Shown here: piece after piece, positions 20,301-30,200 of the stretch
Layout: each line of letters begins with the position of its first letter
Numbering within the stretch: position 1 is the first letter of the stretch
Origin: Parachlorella kessleri
Lineage: Eukaryota > Chlorophyta > Trebouxiophyceae > Chlorellales > Chlorellaceae
Assembly (NCBI GenBank): GCA_001598975.1
Contig: BBXU01001059.1
Coordinates: 1 to 42,324, forward strand
Direction of reading: 5' to 3'
Length of the DNA: 42,324 bases
The notes under the pieces: generated by a model
Databases searched by the model: none
What the model was told of the DNA's origin: nothing
Seen by the model: only the letters and a program-made list of their open reading frames with translations
Made by a program: the position numbers and the translations under genes

Positions 20301-22903
20301 GAGTGAGGTGCCCGCCCATGGGTTGCCTTAACATGCGACATGCTGCTTGTGCTGGTGGGGATGTGTGAAAGGTGGCCAGCATGGTTAGGTTATAGTATGG
20401 CTAATCAATTCATCCTCCCGGAGGTAACAGGATCGGACAGGACAAAGAGATGTTCTTTAGTCACCTCTGACAACGTGTGTCAGATGGGTTTGCAAACCAA
20501 GAAGAAGGTGGCCAAAAACGGAAAATCGGTCCATCCGTTCCAATGTGCGCTGCTGCATAGAGGGAGGCCTCCTGGGGCGTCATGGCCACCAATCACTTGG
20601 CCCCACTGATCAGGGAACCGCACCTCCTCGATCTAGTTGACGACGAGTGGGCAAAGGACACACTGCCGGATGATGGTGAGCTGTCTCTGCTTGGGAGCGC
20701 AGCAGCTGGCCTTGCAAAGCAGGAGGTACACTGACAAGCCCCTGCTGCTTACTGAAGATGTTCCCCTGCCGGCGACCGTGGAGAGCCCCGTTGATGAGGA
20801 GGACGGCACACAGGACAAGGATGGGGAGCCAGAGAAGTGGCTAGAGCTGGGCTTGAGCACGGTGTACTGATGCCGGCAGGGCATCCTCCTACTAGTATCA
20901 CGGAGGATATGGCTGCCAGGACTTGGACGTGAACAAGTACATTCTTTGCTGAGGCACGTAGACAGCAATGCCTTTCATACTGGAGCGGCTTCATAGCAGC
21001 CCTGGCGAAGTTACAGATTTGTAAGCGCCGCCCTGCTGGTACTAGCTTCACCAAACCTTGTGGGGTTGTGGGGAGTGGTCTCCTCCCTGCAATCCCAGGC
21101 ACCGCAGAGGTGTCGGTGGGCAGCATGTTCGCCAATTAGATGTGCGGGCTGGTCTAGATAAATCAGGCTCAAACTCCTTATTAATGCGGAGAGGTGTGTA
21201 CGTGGAGCATGCTTGTGCTTACTTGTGTCCCTTCGTAATCTATGCTGTATTGAACATGCATGCGTGCCGCATGCCACTAGTCCTAATGGTGACTATCTGA
21301 ATCTGGCTACTAGCATTTTTTGCGGCCAGCATATTTAGTTGCCTGGACCATCGCTGACCGGCGCTGTCGCTCACTTTGTCTCCCTCCCTTCAGCCAGACC
21401 CCATCGATTCTTCAGGGCAGCTGGACGGACAGTTTATCAATTACAGACAATTGCGACGCAGTGTGTTGGCAGTATGGGACGCTGGCCTTGTTGGTATCGC
21501 CGCTCGGTAACCAGGGCGGTGTAGACCATGGCATGGTTTTGATGATGGTGCCTGAGCTCTGGTTCGTAGCTACCAATGCCGTGCTGCAGAAGCTGACAAA
21601 CACGGTTGTCAACTAGCATCAACGGGCACCAATGTCGCAGGCGGTCGATGACCACTGCCACCGCCCAACCCTGGAGCGACTCCCCAAGAGCCTGCCTGTC
21701 GTTGCTTCGCCCGCTGCAGCTAAGGTGAGACAGTTTTCTTGGGCATAGCACATACATGCGTATTGCTCCAGTCAAAAGAGATGATGCACAGGAGGTACAT
21801 GGCCTGCCGGTAGATCTCCATCAGCACAATGACGGGCAGACTCTAGCTTCAATCACAATTCCAATACCTTGGCTACGCTGCAGGCTGCTGAGAAGCTGGG
21901 GTTCACATCTGTGCAATCCGTGGCCCACGGGGAGGAGGTCACCGTCTGTGGCGGCAGGCTGAGGGTGCGGGCAACAGCAGGTAAGAGGCGCGGATTAGGA
22001 GGTGGTCTTACCAGTCCCAAACTATGGTCGAGTATTGATTTTTGGTAGAAAAGCTGGCCTGTTGTTGGGGCCCATAAGGCTCCTGTTGTGCTCTGATGGT
22101 GGCCCTCAAGACTGCCTGTGGGACACGCACATGCCTGTGACCTACAGGGTGTTCATCAGCCTTTGCTGGCTTGCAGGCTGTAAATTTGTGCCAGATGGCA
22201 CGGTTTCCCGATGCTACATAACAGGCCGCAACAGTGCTCTGCCTCGTGATGTGTCCCGTGCAGGGGCGCTGGTGGGGCCGCCTTGGTCCACTCGTGAGAA
22301 TGGTTATGTGCTGTCCGAGACAGTGCCAGGTGGCATCAAGCTGTACTACGAGCCCCACTGCGATTTCAAGTCAGGCTCTGTGGAGGAGGTCGGCCAGGTG
22401 GATGTGGTTGTGACGCCCCCCACCTCCCAGGTCGTCCTGGGCTTCCCCTTGGTGAGCAGCCCGCTGTGCCTGCTGGGAGGTGCTTTTGCTTCTTGATACA
22501 TACTTGGGGACCTGATGGTGCGTGAGGCTGCCCTGGTGATGCTGCGCGGAAGTCGGTTGAATGTGAGTGGGTGGTGGCGACATGCCGTTGACATCTGCGT
22601 ACCCTCAGCCTCAATCTATTGCCCAGCAAATCCTCCTAAATGTTGCTCATGTCGCGGGTGCGGCCTGCCCTGCAGGTGAAGGGTGCCACTGAGAACTCTA
22701 AGCTGCTCCCGTCGCTGCGACCCAAGGTGATCATCCCACTGTTCAATGCCTCCTTCCCCCAGTCAGGGCCCCTGGCTAACCTCATCAAGGAGCAGGGGTC
22801 TCTGGAGGAGTTGGAGGCGTTCCTAGCAGACACCCCCGAGTTGCGGGGGTGTAAGGTGCAGGTACCTCATCCGAACAAGCCTCTGGCTGTGGCTCTTCAG
22901 TGA
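17387..22903 (+). CDS. Plant-type metallo-beta-lactamase-fold protein, about 347 aa, with a 3.26-kb gene-bearing intron
   Basis: Exons: 17387-17413, 17487-17590, 17734-17897, 18225-18376, 21641-21724, 21884-21980, 22264-22451 and 22676-22903. All joins are GT-AG and in phase, total 1044 nt. The first two exons are the least certain and would encode a basic plastid-type leader. The core matches the UlaG-like MBL-fold family of plants: FECNSWKVDF, VLVDPWLVERLVFAGQPWLF, ESDFILLSQ, then AVDDHCHRPTL (metal-binding His/Asp motif), ALVGPPWSTRENGYVL, LYYEPHCDF and DVVVTPPTSQ. The C-terminal exon reads KLLPSLRPKVIIPLFNASF. The substrate of this plant family is not known to me. The fourth and fifth exons are 3264 bases apart, yet both are phase 0 and their translations join exactly as in the family (LLSQ then VDDHCH). 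That intron holds two other genes. Confidence 0.87.
18510..18514 (-). terminator. TGTAA poly(A) signal candidate for the nested minus-strand gene
   Basis: TTACA on the plus strand reads TGTAA on the minus strand, about 320 bases past the stop at 18833. TGTAA is the usual chlorophyte poly(A) signal. No closer one was seen. Confidence 0.4.
18833..20382 (-). CDS. Unidentified protein, probably organelle-targeted, nested in an intron
   Basis: Exons in transcript order: 20382-20183, 20071-20008, 19901-19813, one from 19772 to an uncertain donor (19721 or further down to about 19600), and one from 19479 or 19433 to the stop at 18833. The first three joins are GT-AG and phase-consistent. The start is basic and free of acidic residues (MLATFHTSPPAQAACRMLRQ onward), with a Lys-rich end, like a mitochondrial or plastid presequence. 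The next part reads SFEDLMVDWDYIFEAMCK and HGRGFLFVRTKVLLGEEKAQ, followed by a basic, Gly/Thr-rich stretch. The last exon has a Ser/Gly-rich insert and ends FVVLLLARVDG, GADIVMAVTDEDGG. Length is roughly 370 to 400 aa. I do not recognise the family. A TGTAA motif lies about 320 bases after the stop, still inside the host intron. Confidence 0.6.
20581..20870 (+). CDS. APC13: Anaphase-promoting complex subunit 13, 68 aa, 2 exons, nested in an intron
   Basis: Exon 1 runs from ATG 20581 to 20672 and exon 2 from 20759 to the TGA at 20868-20870. The intron is phase 1 (GATGATG|GTGAGC to CTGAAG|ATGTT). The start MATNHLAPLIREPHLLDLVD leads into the diagnostic segment LLDLVDDEWAKDTLPDDDVP, the counterpart of LDLIDDAWREDKLP in human APC13 and IVDEEWMRDTLPDDDLPLP in Arabidopsis BONSAI. 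An acidic stretch follows, then the C-terminal EKWLELGLSTVY matching the conserved W-x-x-L-x-L end. Length is normal for the family (about 60 to 75 aa). APC13 stabilises TPR subunits of the APC/C ubiquitin ligase that drives mitotic exit. It lies in the host MBL-fold gene's intron, on the host's strand. Confidence 0.88.
21020..21024 (+). terminator. TGTAA poly(A) signal candidate for APC13
   Basis: TGTAA occurs about 150 bases past the APC13 stop codon. It also lies inside the host intron on the host strand, so it could prematurely end the host transcript unless suppressed. Confidence 0.45.
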
Positions 22904-23473
22904 GGGCTGCTTTAATACCTTCCGTCCGGTTTGGCATGTGACACAGTGACTCAGTTGCGTGCAAGATTTGGGTCTCCCGTAGAGTTGCAGTCCAAACTCA
23001 GGATTGTTCCGAACACTTCCGTCTGTGCTCTCCCAGTGACTGGTAGCACGTCCAAGGTGTGCAAGCCGGCTGTGTTGGTTACTGACACTCGATGCGGGGT
23101 CCAGCTTGTTGAAGTGAGGGGCTTGAGGAGTTGTATTTGCCCATCACGCCCTGCCGTTTTTCATGGCTGCATGGCAAGGCACGCGTGCTCTGCAAAGCTT
23201 CTTGATCTTAGGGATCTTACGAGTTGGCAGGACCGCCCGTTGGGCTTGGCACGCTGCACTGTATGGTTAGCGGACTGGCGCCCTGGGCGCCATGCTGAGT
23301 CCGAACTTTGTGCCCTTTGGCTGTTGCGTCTAGCCAGTGCCGCTCAGGCAGCTGTAAAGCTTCCGAGTTGACACTGTTACCAGTCCTGCGGCCGAGACTC
23401 GTAAGCCAAACCGACTTATACGGGCTTCCGGAGTGTCGCCTCTCCTGATTGGTCCCACACATATCTTCAACAG
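22904..23473. other. Region between MBL-fold and GST genes, unresolved
   Basis: This must contain the 3' UTR of the MBL-fold gene and the promoter and first exon of the GST gene. A long plus-strand open frame (22931-23371) has no recognisable domain. A TGTAA motif lies near 23352. I could not fix the GST first exon; one in-phase option is a short exon at 23292-23309 (MLSPNF). Confidence 0.4.
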
Positions 23474-25337
23474 GTCCCCACGCTGGATCACTTCCAGCTA
23501 ACAGGCAAGCTGATGTCTGGTAGACGCAGCCATAGGATGTGCACAGTACTCTGGGAGGGCTCGGCACGTGCTACTGGACCCAAGCCCATCACTGCTTGCA
23601 AGCCTGCAATGCCAGCTCCCACAGAACACGTTGACAGACACCTATGAACTGGCCTGGTTGTCTCACCGTGGCTTGACTTGCAGGCCGGGGTGAAAGTGTG
23701 CGCCTCACGCTTGCTCTGGCCGGCGTTGACAGCCCCACCCAGGAGGGAGCAGCGGAGCCAGGTGGCTCAGGCGGGTGCTGGGAGTCTCCCTTTGTTGCCA
23801 GCAGTTCCTGCCCATTGTATGAGGACGAGCATGTACAGGTGGCGGATGGAGCCAGTGCCGCTGCCCGCCACCTGGGGCGCAAGTACAACCTCTACGGCTC
23901 CACGCTTAGAGAGAATGTAAGCTCATGAGATATAATACCTGGGGAGCCGGTGTGCAGCTGCTATGAAAAGAATGGCGGCCCTCAACGTGCTGGTTGTGTG
24001 CTGCACTGACTGGCACATGCCACTGTTGCACTGGTTCCAAAAGGAGGGCGCCCTGAACCATACTGCTATGTAGCGGGGTGGCTTTGTCAGGTGCACTCGT
24101 GCTGCTGCTGCAGGCCCTGGTAGACTTTGTGCTGGATGCTGTGGATGACATCCGCCGCAAGTATTTGGTCCTGGCCTATGGATGGCAGCTGGTGAGTTCA
24201 GTGTCAGCCCACGACTTGAGCCTGGTTGTCGGTGCAGAGCTCATCTTTGTGCGGCTGGCCACAGAGCGTTTGACAGCACGACATATTGCACAGCTGGAGC
24301 CAGCCCGAAGATGGGGCCCACCCAGCAGAGTCAGCTGAACTGCCTGCATACCCACGCAAACCGGTTCTGCAGCAGCATGCAAGGCTGCAGGCTTGTAGAC
24401 AGGTCTCTATGCTCCCATACCCACTTTGTATTGCGCAGCTACCCCACAGTCTTGGTGCCTCTCACATGTACTACTCCACGACACGTGCAGCTTGGGGTTG
24501 TAAAGGAGGCAGCCAAGGATGTCTACTTCAGGGATGTGATCAACCCAGCCACGTCAGACCAGACACAGCAGGGTGAGCATGGTCTTGCCTGCTTCGCTTA
24601 CAGGGGGTGCACCATCTGCATGCACCAAGCCCAATCCACTGTGTCCTGGTATGCAACAGAGAATCCCAAAGAGAGTTCGTGCGTTGGGCAGCGATGACTC
24701 CTATCCATGAGCCAATTCCAGGAGCTCCTCTTCACTTTGTGGCTCCTCCACTTAATGCAGGGGGGACTGACTTTCAGCGCCTGTCCAAGCTTATCAGTGA
24801 CAACAGCAGCCGGCAGGGCTGGGCAGTGGGTGAAACACCCTCCATAGCTGACGTTATGCTTTACGACATCGTGGACCTGTGAGTATCCGGAGGGTCACCA
24901 CAAGTTGCTGGTGCTCACATGAAATCGTTGCACAGCAGAGCTGGCTGAAGGTCGTAATGCGTGCCACTGCAAGTGCCGGGGGTGTGCAGCGCAGTCACAT
25001 TTTGTGGGCGGGGATGGTCTTAGAGGTGCCTGTCATGCTGAGGGGCATACCCATTGAGCTTTTACTTTGAGGCCCTCAGAATCCTAGCCTATGCTTGGAG
25101 TATGAACCCTTTCCCATGGGTCTTGTGGGTGCGGCTGATCCCACCCATGCTGCATACTCTCCTTCATTTTGCAGGCATTGCCGCATGTTTGGTTGCAAAG
25201 CCTTCAGCCAGGCCTACCCAGACCTGATGGCCTTCAGGGGCCGCTTTGCAGCCTTGCCGCGCATCCACGCCTACCTGGAGGCGGAAGGGTGCAGCCGGGA
25301 TGTGTCCACATATGGTGACACTGTCCCGGGAACCTGA
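23474..25337 (+). CDS. Cytosolic glutathione S-transferase (sigma/mu-like), N terminus unresolved
   Basis: Visible exons are 23474-23519, 23684-23916, 24114-24191, 24491-24572, 24761-24878 and 25175-25337, all GT-AG and in phase, about 240 aa without the missing start. The thioredoxin-like N domain is seen as VPTLDHFQLTGKLMSG joined to RGESVRLTLALAGVD, and the glutathione-binding turn as CPLYEDEHVQVADGASAAA followed by RHLGRKYNLYG (the usual form is DG or ES plus SxAI). The helical C domain contains LVDFVLDAVDDIRRKYL, GWAVGETPSIADVMLYDIVD with its N-capping Ser/Asp, and YPDLMAFRGRFAALPRIHAYL. The product conjugates glutathione to electrophiles or reduces peroxides. The insert between the two halves of the Trx domain is longer and more Gly/Ser-rich than usual. 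The initiator codon is upstream of 23474. Confidence 0.85.
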
Positions 25338-26132
25338 CAGCTCTTCATCTTTCACGGGCACAGCAGCCACAAGCTGGTGCCTTCGTGGCATCCCATGTTC
25401 TGGGGACATGCATGTATGTCATTCGTTACTTTTTACTACCAAGTGATGAGGAGCAAGCCCTGCCAGTTGCTGTGCCGAGGACACGGCCTAGGCTGCCTGC
25501 TTTGGACTGCCAGGAAGTGTACTGGTGTTGGCTGTGTGGCAGGTCCTCCGCTGGCCTCTACCACCAAGCCAAGTTGTGGTAGCTTGCAGGTTACTTAGTT
25601 CAGCCGCCATATCTATTCACATTCTATCAGGCTTGCTCTTTGGCTGCAATGTGTGCTTGCACCAATTATCTGTTTGTGTGAAACGTTTCCTTCGATTCAC
25701 GCTCTTGCTTGCTCTCTCCTGCTCTCTCTACCATTACTACGATGCTTGATCAATGCTCCCTTTCTATCTTTCATACCAGCCACATCTCCCAGCGTGCAGT
25801 GTGGTCAGGTCCTTCAAGTGGCTCCTTGCGCTACGCGTCTTGCTGCCTGTGCAATGCCAGTGTAAGTCGTACAGTGCTAATGGTAGGCAAACTCCAGCAA
25901 CACATGGCATGACTCAGCCCAGGGTGAACCAATCTATACCCAAAGATGCACAAGATGACACAGAGGAGACAGCCAAAGTAAGTTATGGCAAGCAATCGTA
26001 AGAAAGGTCAATTAAGTTCAGCAAGGTTATGGCTCCATCTTAGCTAGTCTCGAGCCTTGCTAGACCCAATAAGGGGGTACAACGCCCGCCTGCACATGCC
26101 CTGTCTGCCACTACCGCAGTCAAGGACGCCAC

Positions 26133-26137
26133 TTACA
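26133..26137 (-). terminator. TGTAA poly(A) signal candidate for PHF5A
   Basis: TTACA on the plus strand reads TGTAA on the minus strand, 83 bases past the PHF5A stop, a typical algal spacing. Confidence 0.6.
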
Positions 26138-26144
26138 ACAAAAC

Positions 26145-26145
<1 letters not shown>

Positions 26146-26175
<30 letters not shown>
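26146..26175. repeat. (AC)15 dinucleotide microsatellite, in the PHF5A 3' UTR
   Basis: An uninterrupted run of 15 AC units. It lies between the PHF5A stop (26220) and the TGTAA motif (26133), so the transcript would carry a (GU)n tract in its 3' UTR. Confidence 0.9.
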
Positions 26176-26179
<4 letters not shown>

Positions 26180-26219
26180 CGCTCTCCGCCCCCGATGTGC
26201 AGAATCAAGTCCCCAGCTA

Positions 26220-27051
26220 TTATCGTCGCTTAAAGCCATATTTTTTCCTCTCATAGAACAAGTCCGTCCGTGCTGATCCTAAATTGATAATCTTGGGGCA
26301 GCCGTCCCTCTGCAGCGCACATACACAAGGGAACAAACATGTGGTTAGTCGCAGTAACTGCACAAGCACAGCTTGAGGCATTTACCGCAGTCGCCCAATA
26401 CTACGCACGCATGGAAGGAGTACAAACCAAGGTGGCAAGCAGCACAGGAGCTTACAGGAGTCTCCAGAGTGACACCAAGTCTGTGGGTTCAAGCACAGCA
26501 CAAAGGGGCAGAACTACCACTGACAACACCTCCCCCCATGATGAACCTCACGGCCCCTCACAGCACTTACGTCTTTCTCTTGTATTGTGCATTCCTTGCA
26601 GTAGTAGGCATCAGACACCCCCATGCCGCCGCAGATGACGCAGCGTCCCGCGTAAGACCCGTAGTTGCACTCATCACACACCCGCACCAGGGTGTTGGGG
26701 CGCACATAGCTGTCACATATCACGCACTTGCCATCGCCTGCAAAGAAGGTAAGTTGTTAAAGAGTGTGAAAACTCTTCTAAGCTCTTGCAGGGGCACGAC
26801 AGTTGCATGCTTGCAGCACACCGCAGCACGAAGGACAAGGCAGCTGCCTTGGCCATCCTGTACCACTTACATTTCTCGCAGAGTCGCCCGATAGCTGCAT
26901 GGCAGTAAGAAGGCATCATGTCAGTATACGACAGTGTAAAGCCTTGGCGACTGAAATTACACCCAGCAACACACAGGTGCAGAAGCAGCCACTGCTCACC
27001 TATTCCCGGCTGCTTGCGGCACATGATGAGATCAGGATGATGGCGAGCCAT
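26220..27051 (-). CDS. PHF5A: PHF5A/Rds3 SF3b splicing subunit, 110 aa, 4 exons
   Basis: Exons in transcript order: 27051-27000, 26894-26871, 26737-26571 and 26309-26220, all GT-AG and in phase, encoding exactly 110 residues as in human PHF5A. The protein starts [16 protein letters not shown] and continues [19 protein letters not shown], then [32 protein letters not shown], and ends [11 protein letters not shown]. The repeated CxxC pairs form the knotted three-zinc fold. Tyr36, in the branch-point adenosine pocket, is conserved (SYVRP). It is a subunit of SF3b in the U2 snRNP and recognises the branch site. Human Cys40 is Asn here. The second exon is only 24 nt. The gene is head-to-head with HPPK-DHPS. 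Confidence 0.97.
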
Positions 27052-27218
27052 CCTTGTCTTTTACTTCTGGAACGCACCAGAAGCCTTACACGACCAAGAC
27101 AAAAGTCTGCAGAGTCGCGGTTAGATGTGCAAGAGTTGTATTATAAAGCAGTATCTTGAACAATCAAACAGTTGATTTCAAGCAACGCGACTACACGGCA
27201 TAGCACTGGGAAACAGGG
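27052..27218. promoter_or_regulatory. 167-bp bidirectional promoter between PHF5A and HPPK-DHPS
   Basis: Both proposed start codons bound this short interval, so it must contain or overlap both promoters and 5' UTRs. It is AT-richer than its surroundings and includes TTGTATTATAAAGC at about 27136-27149, which resembles a TATA element. Confidence 0.55.
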
Positions 27219-30200
27219 ATGTGTCATCCCATCGTGATCAATGCTAGGGGTACGCACACATCCGAAAGATTCCCCTCCACGTCACAGTGGCTCCAGACTA
27301 GTTCAATGCAAGGTTTTGCATCGGCCTTACTAATGTCAGAATTTCAAGCAAAAATGCCTCGTGCCGCGGTTGCGATAGGAGCCAACCTGGTGAGCCAGGA
27401 GATCATCATTGCTTCAGACTGCTGGCCTGAAGTCTTGTACGGCACCATTGTGACATTTAATCTGCTGCAGGGAGACAGGCCGGGTAACATCCGGGCTGCT
27501 CTGAGAGCTCTGCACGAGTTGGATGTCCAGGTGTGCTGCGCTGGCTAGTTTGCTCAGGTAGACCGCTCCTCAGGTGACTGCCCCAGTTGGACAGCTTTGA
27601 ACGGTTGTCCATAGGTATGACGACTTTGAACCCTACACTGGGCAGGTGTTCCAGCTCTCCAGGCTCTATGAAAGCGCCCCAGCGTATGTCACAGACCAGC
27701 CCGCCTTCCTGAACGCCGCGGCCTTGGTGGATACGCAACTCAGGCCCCTAGAGCTGCTGCAAGCCCTCAAGCAAGTCGAGGTTTGTTCTCAGTACTAAGA
27801 AGTGCAAGCGAGGGCGTCCCTTGCAACCTCCAGGGCACCTGCCCTGGCTAGCGCCCTGTAGCGTGTGACTTGCCTGGAATTTGTTGTTTGGGATGAGTAC
27901 CCTGTGTGCCTCCAGACCAATACATATTGCCGCAGCTGGCTGCAGGCACAGCTGGGGCGTGACTTTGGGGGTCAGCGGTGGGGGCCTCGGCCTATCGACT
28001 TGGACATCATATTCTATGAAGGGGACGTGGTGGTGAGGCAGCCTTGCAGGGTGATGCGTGGCCCAAGCGTGCCAACTCGTAGCTGTTTCATCCTGGCATG
28101 GAATGCCCTGCTTGGCTTGCAGCGTCTTTAGTCGTAGGCCTGCAGACCTCCTTCCTGGCATGAAATACCCTGCTCAGCTTGCAGCATCTTACGATAGTAA
28201 GCCTGCAGACAGATCTCCTTCGGTGAGGAGGGATGCTGTAATGTTAGCAAAGTGCCCTGCCTGCTGTCTGCCCTGCAGAATCAACCAGGGAACTTGCTGG
28301 TGGTGCCGCACCCTCGCTGGCAGGAGCGAGCCTTTGTGCAGGCACCCTTGGCAGATCTCTGGCCCAGGGGCAGCCCGGAGGCAGGCAGCACTGTCAGCAA
28401 GGGAGGCCGCAGCAACAGCAGCAGCAGCAGCAGTAAGAATGAGGACAACAATGGGCCTACAGCAGCGGCGGCTGCTTGTGAAGGCTTGGAAGAGCGGCTG
28501 CTGTTTGCTCGGCAACTGTGGGAGCAGGCAGGAGGTGGGGTTAGATAAGTGATGGCCAGCTCCCCCAGCTATGTCCTCTGGTCCAGTGCGTACCAATGCT
28601 TGGGGAGTCCTAGCAGTTGTGTGAATCTCAGTTGCTTGACTCGTTCCTGCTTGTCTGCAGGCGAGTCGCAATTGGGAGATCCTGACTTGGAGTGTGTAAT
28701 GCCACTGGGGGGCAAGCTTACGGGCGAACTCTGGAGATGGCAGCGGCGGGCGCAGGTGGGTACCTAGTCCGTACGCATGCAAAGCCTCACCATGGTGCGG
28801 AGGGCCTGTGGGGCTGCATTGGTAAGCATCACCAACGGTAGTGGAGGTCATGGATTGAGATTGTGCAGGCTTGCCTCGATGCATTGTCTGTGAGAAGCCC
28901 TCGTAGTCGAGACGAAGCTGCTGTTCGGCGCGGTCGTGCAGGTGATGGGCATCATCAATGTCACGCCAGATAGCTTCAGCGATGGGGGGAGGCATTATGG
29001 GTGAGTGCTCCCCAGGACAGTAACTGGCTGTTACCTTACGAATCTGCCGCACAGAGGCAGCATGTGCGGCAGCCATGGCTTTAGGGCGACCATACTGGCA
29101 GGTATTTCCCCTTTGCCTGGTGTCAGTGAACCCTTGCAGTACTCGGATGACAGCCATAGTGCCGACCTGTGTATACCTTCTCGTTTCTTGTGTTCTTCCA
29201 GGGTCGAGGCGGCCCTGGAGGCTGGCCGCCGCATGGTGGCCGAGGGTGCTGATGTGATTGATGTTGGCGGCCAGTCCACGCACCCCGCCTCGCAGCCCCT
29301 CACCCCCCAAGAGGAGGTGCAGCGGGTGGTGCCTGTCATTAGGTGGGAACTGAAGACAGGCACGGTGCCGTGGGCACATGCGGATGCATGGCAGGGGCAG
29401 CTAGGCTTGTGTTTCTGAAAGGAGCGGTGCTGGTCGGCTCAAATTTTAAATAGCCCAAGTGAGTACCATGCATTGGAGCATGGGATAAGGGGCAGGGCAG
29501 CAGACTAGCACTGTGCGCTTGTTCTGAGGCAAGGGGAGGAAGGCAGGACTCTGGTCACAAGGCTTCTTACTGAAGGGCATTATTGTGGTTCCCCGCTTGC
29601 CTGCATGTTACATGTAATGAAAAGCTCGCCTCTTGGATTCAGGGCTTTAGCTGAGGATGAGGCCACCCGGGGGACCCCCCTCTCCATTGACACGTATTAT
29701 GCCGAAGTGGCTGAGGCAGCTGTGGCTGTTGGGGCTTCCATTGTGAACGACGTGTCTGGCGGGCTGCTGGACGAGCGCATGCTGCCCACGGTGAGCGCTG
29801 AGGGTGTCGAGTTGCATTATTGCCCTGCCGTTATTCATTCATTCTTTGGCAGCGATGTTTGGGGCGAAGCAGGCAGGTGGGCAAGGGACTAGGGAATACC
29901 GTTGCTTGCTTGACGAGCTTTTGGGTTGTTCCCCGTTGCCAATGTGCTCAGCAGCCCGCCTTGAAGCCTGCCCAGCATGTGGGCGGCTCCTGGCGGCCTG
30001 CTTGGCAACACATGGCATGGTCTCCCTTTCAAGGGCCCCAACACCAGCTGCAGGATGAGCAGAGGTGGGGTGTCTATGCCAGCCGTTCCAATGACCGACG
30101 CTGGCTGAGGTTGCGCACTCGTGATTGCTTGCGCCTGACAGGTAGCGGAGCTGGGAGTTCCCTACGTGCTCATGCACATGCGGGGCACCCCACAGACGAT

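Larger units (their letters stand above)
18377..21640 (+). other. 3264-bp host intron carrying two nested genes
   Basis: The donor CTCACAG|GTGCGT and the acceptor AATGTCGCAG bound the interval. It contains a five-exon minus-strand gene (18833-20382) and the two-exon plus-strand APC13 gene (20581-20870), each with its own start, stop and TGTAA motif. Other introns of the host gene are under 330 bases. Confidence 0.75.
25338..26219. other. Convergent intergenic region with (AC)n microsatellite
   Basis: Between the 3' ends of the GST (+) and PHF5A (-) genes I find no supported gene. Pyrimidine-rich sequence dominates around 25600-25760. A TGTAA at about 25860 might serve the GST transcript. The (AC)n tract and the PHF5A poly(A) motif are listed separately. 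Confidence 0.5.

Noticed and set aside
18377..21640. The MBL-fold gene as two separate fragments or pseudogenes
   Set aside because: The two halves join at matching phase and together give one full-length family member without duplication or loss, so a single gene with a long intron is simpler. cDNA would decide.
22931..23371. 146-codon plus-strand open frame upstream of the GST exons
   Set aside because: No domain and no in-phase junction to the first visible GST exon. It may be UTR or contain part of an unresolved first exon.
28189..29379. 396-codon minus-strand open frame
   Set aside because: Antisense to HPPK-DHPS exons and introns; the plus strand carries clear enzyme motifs with matching splice phases.
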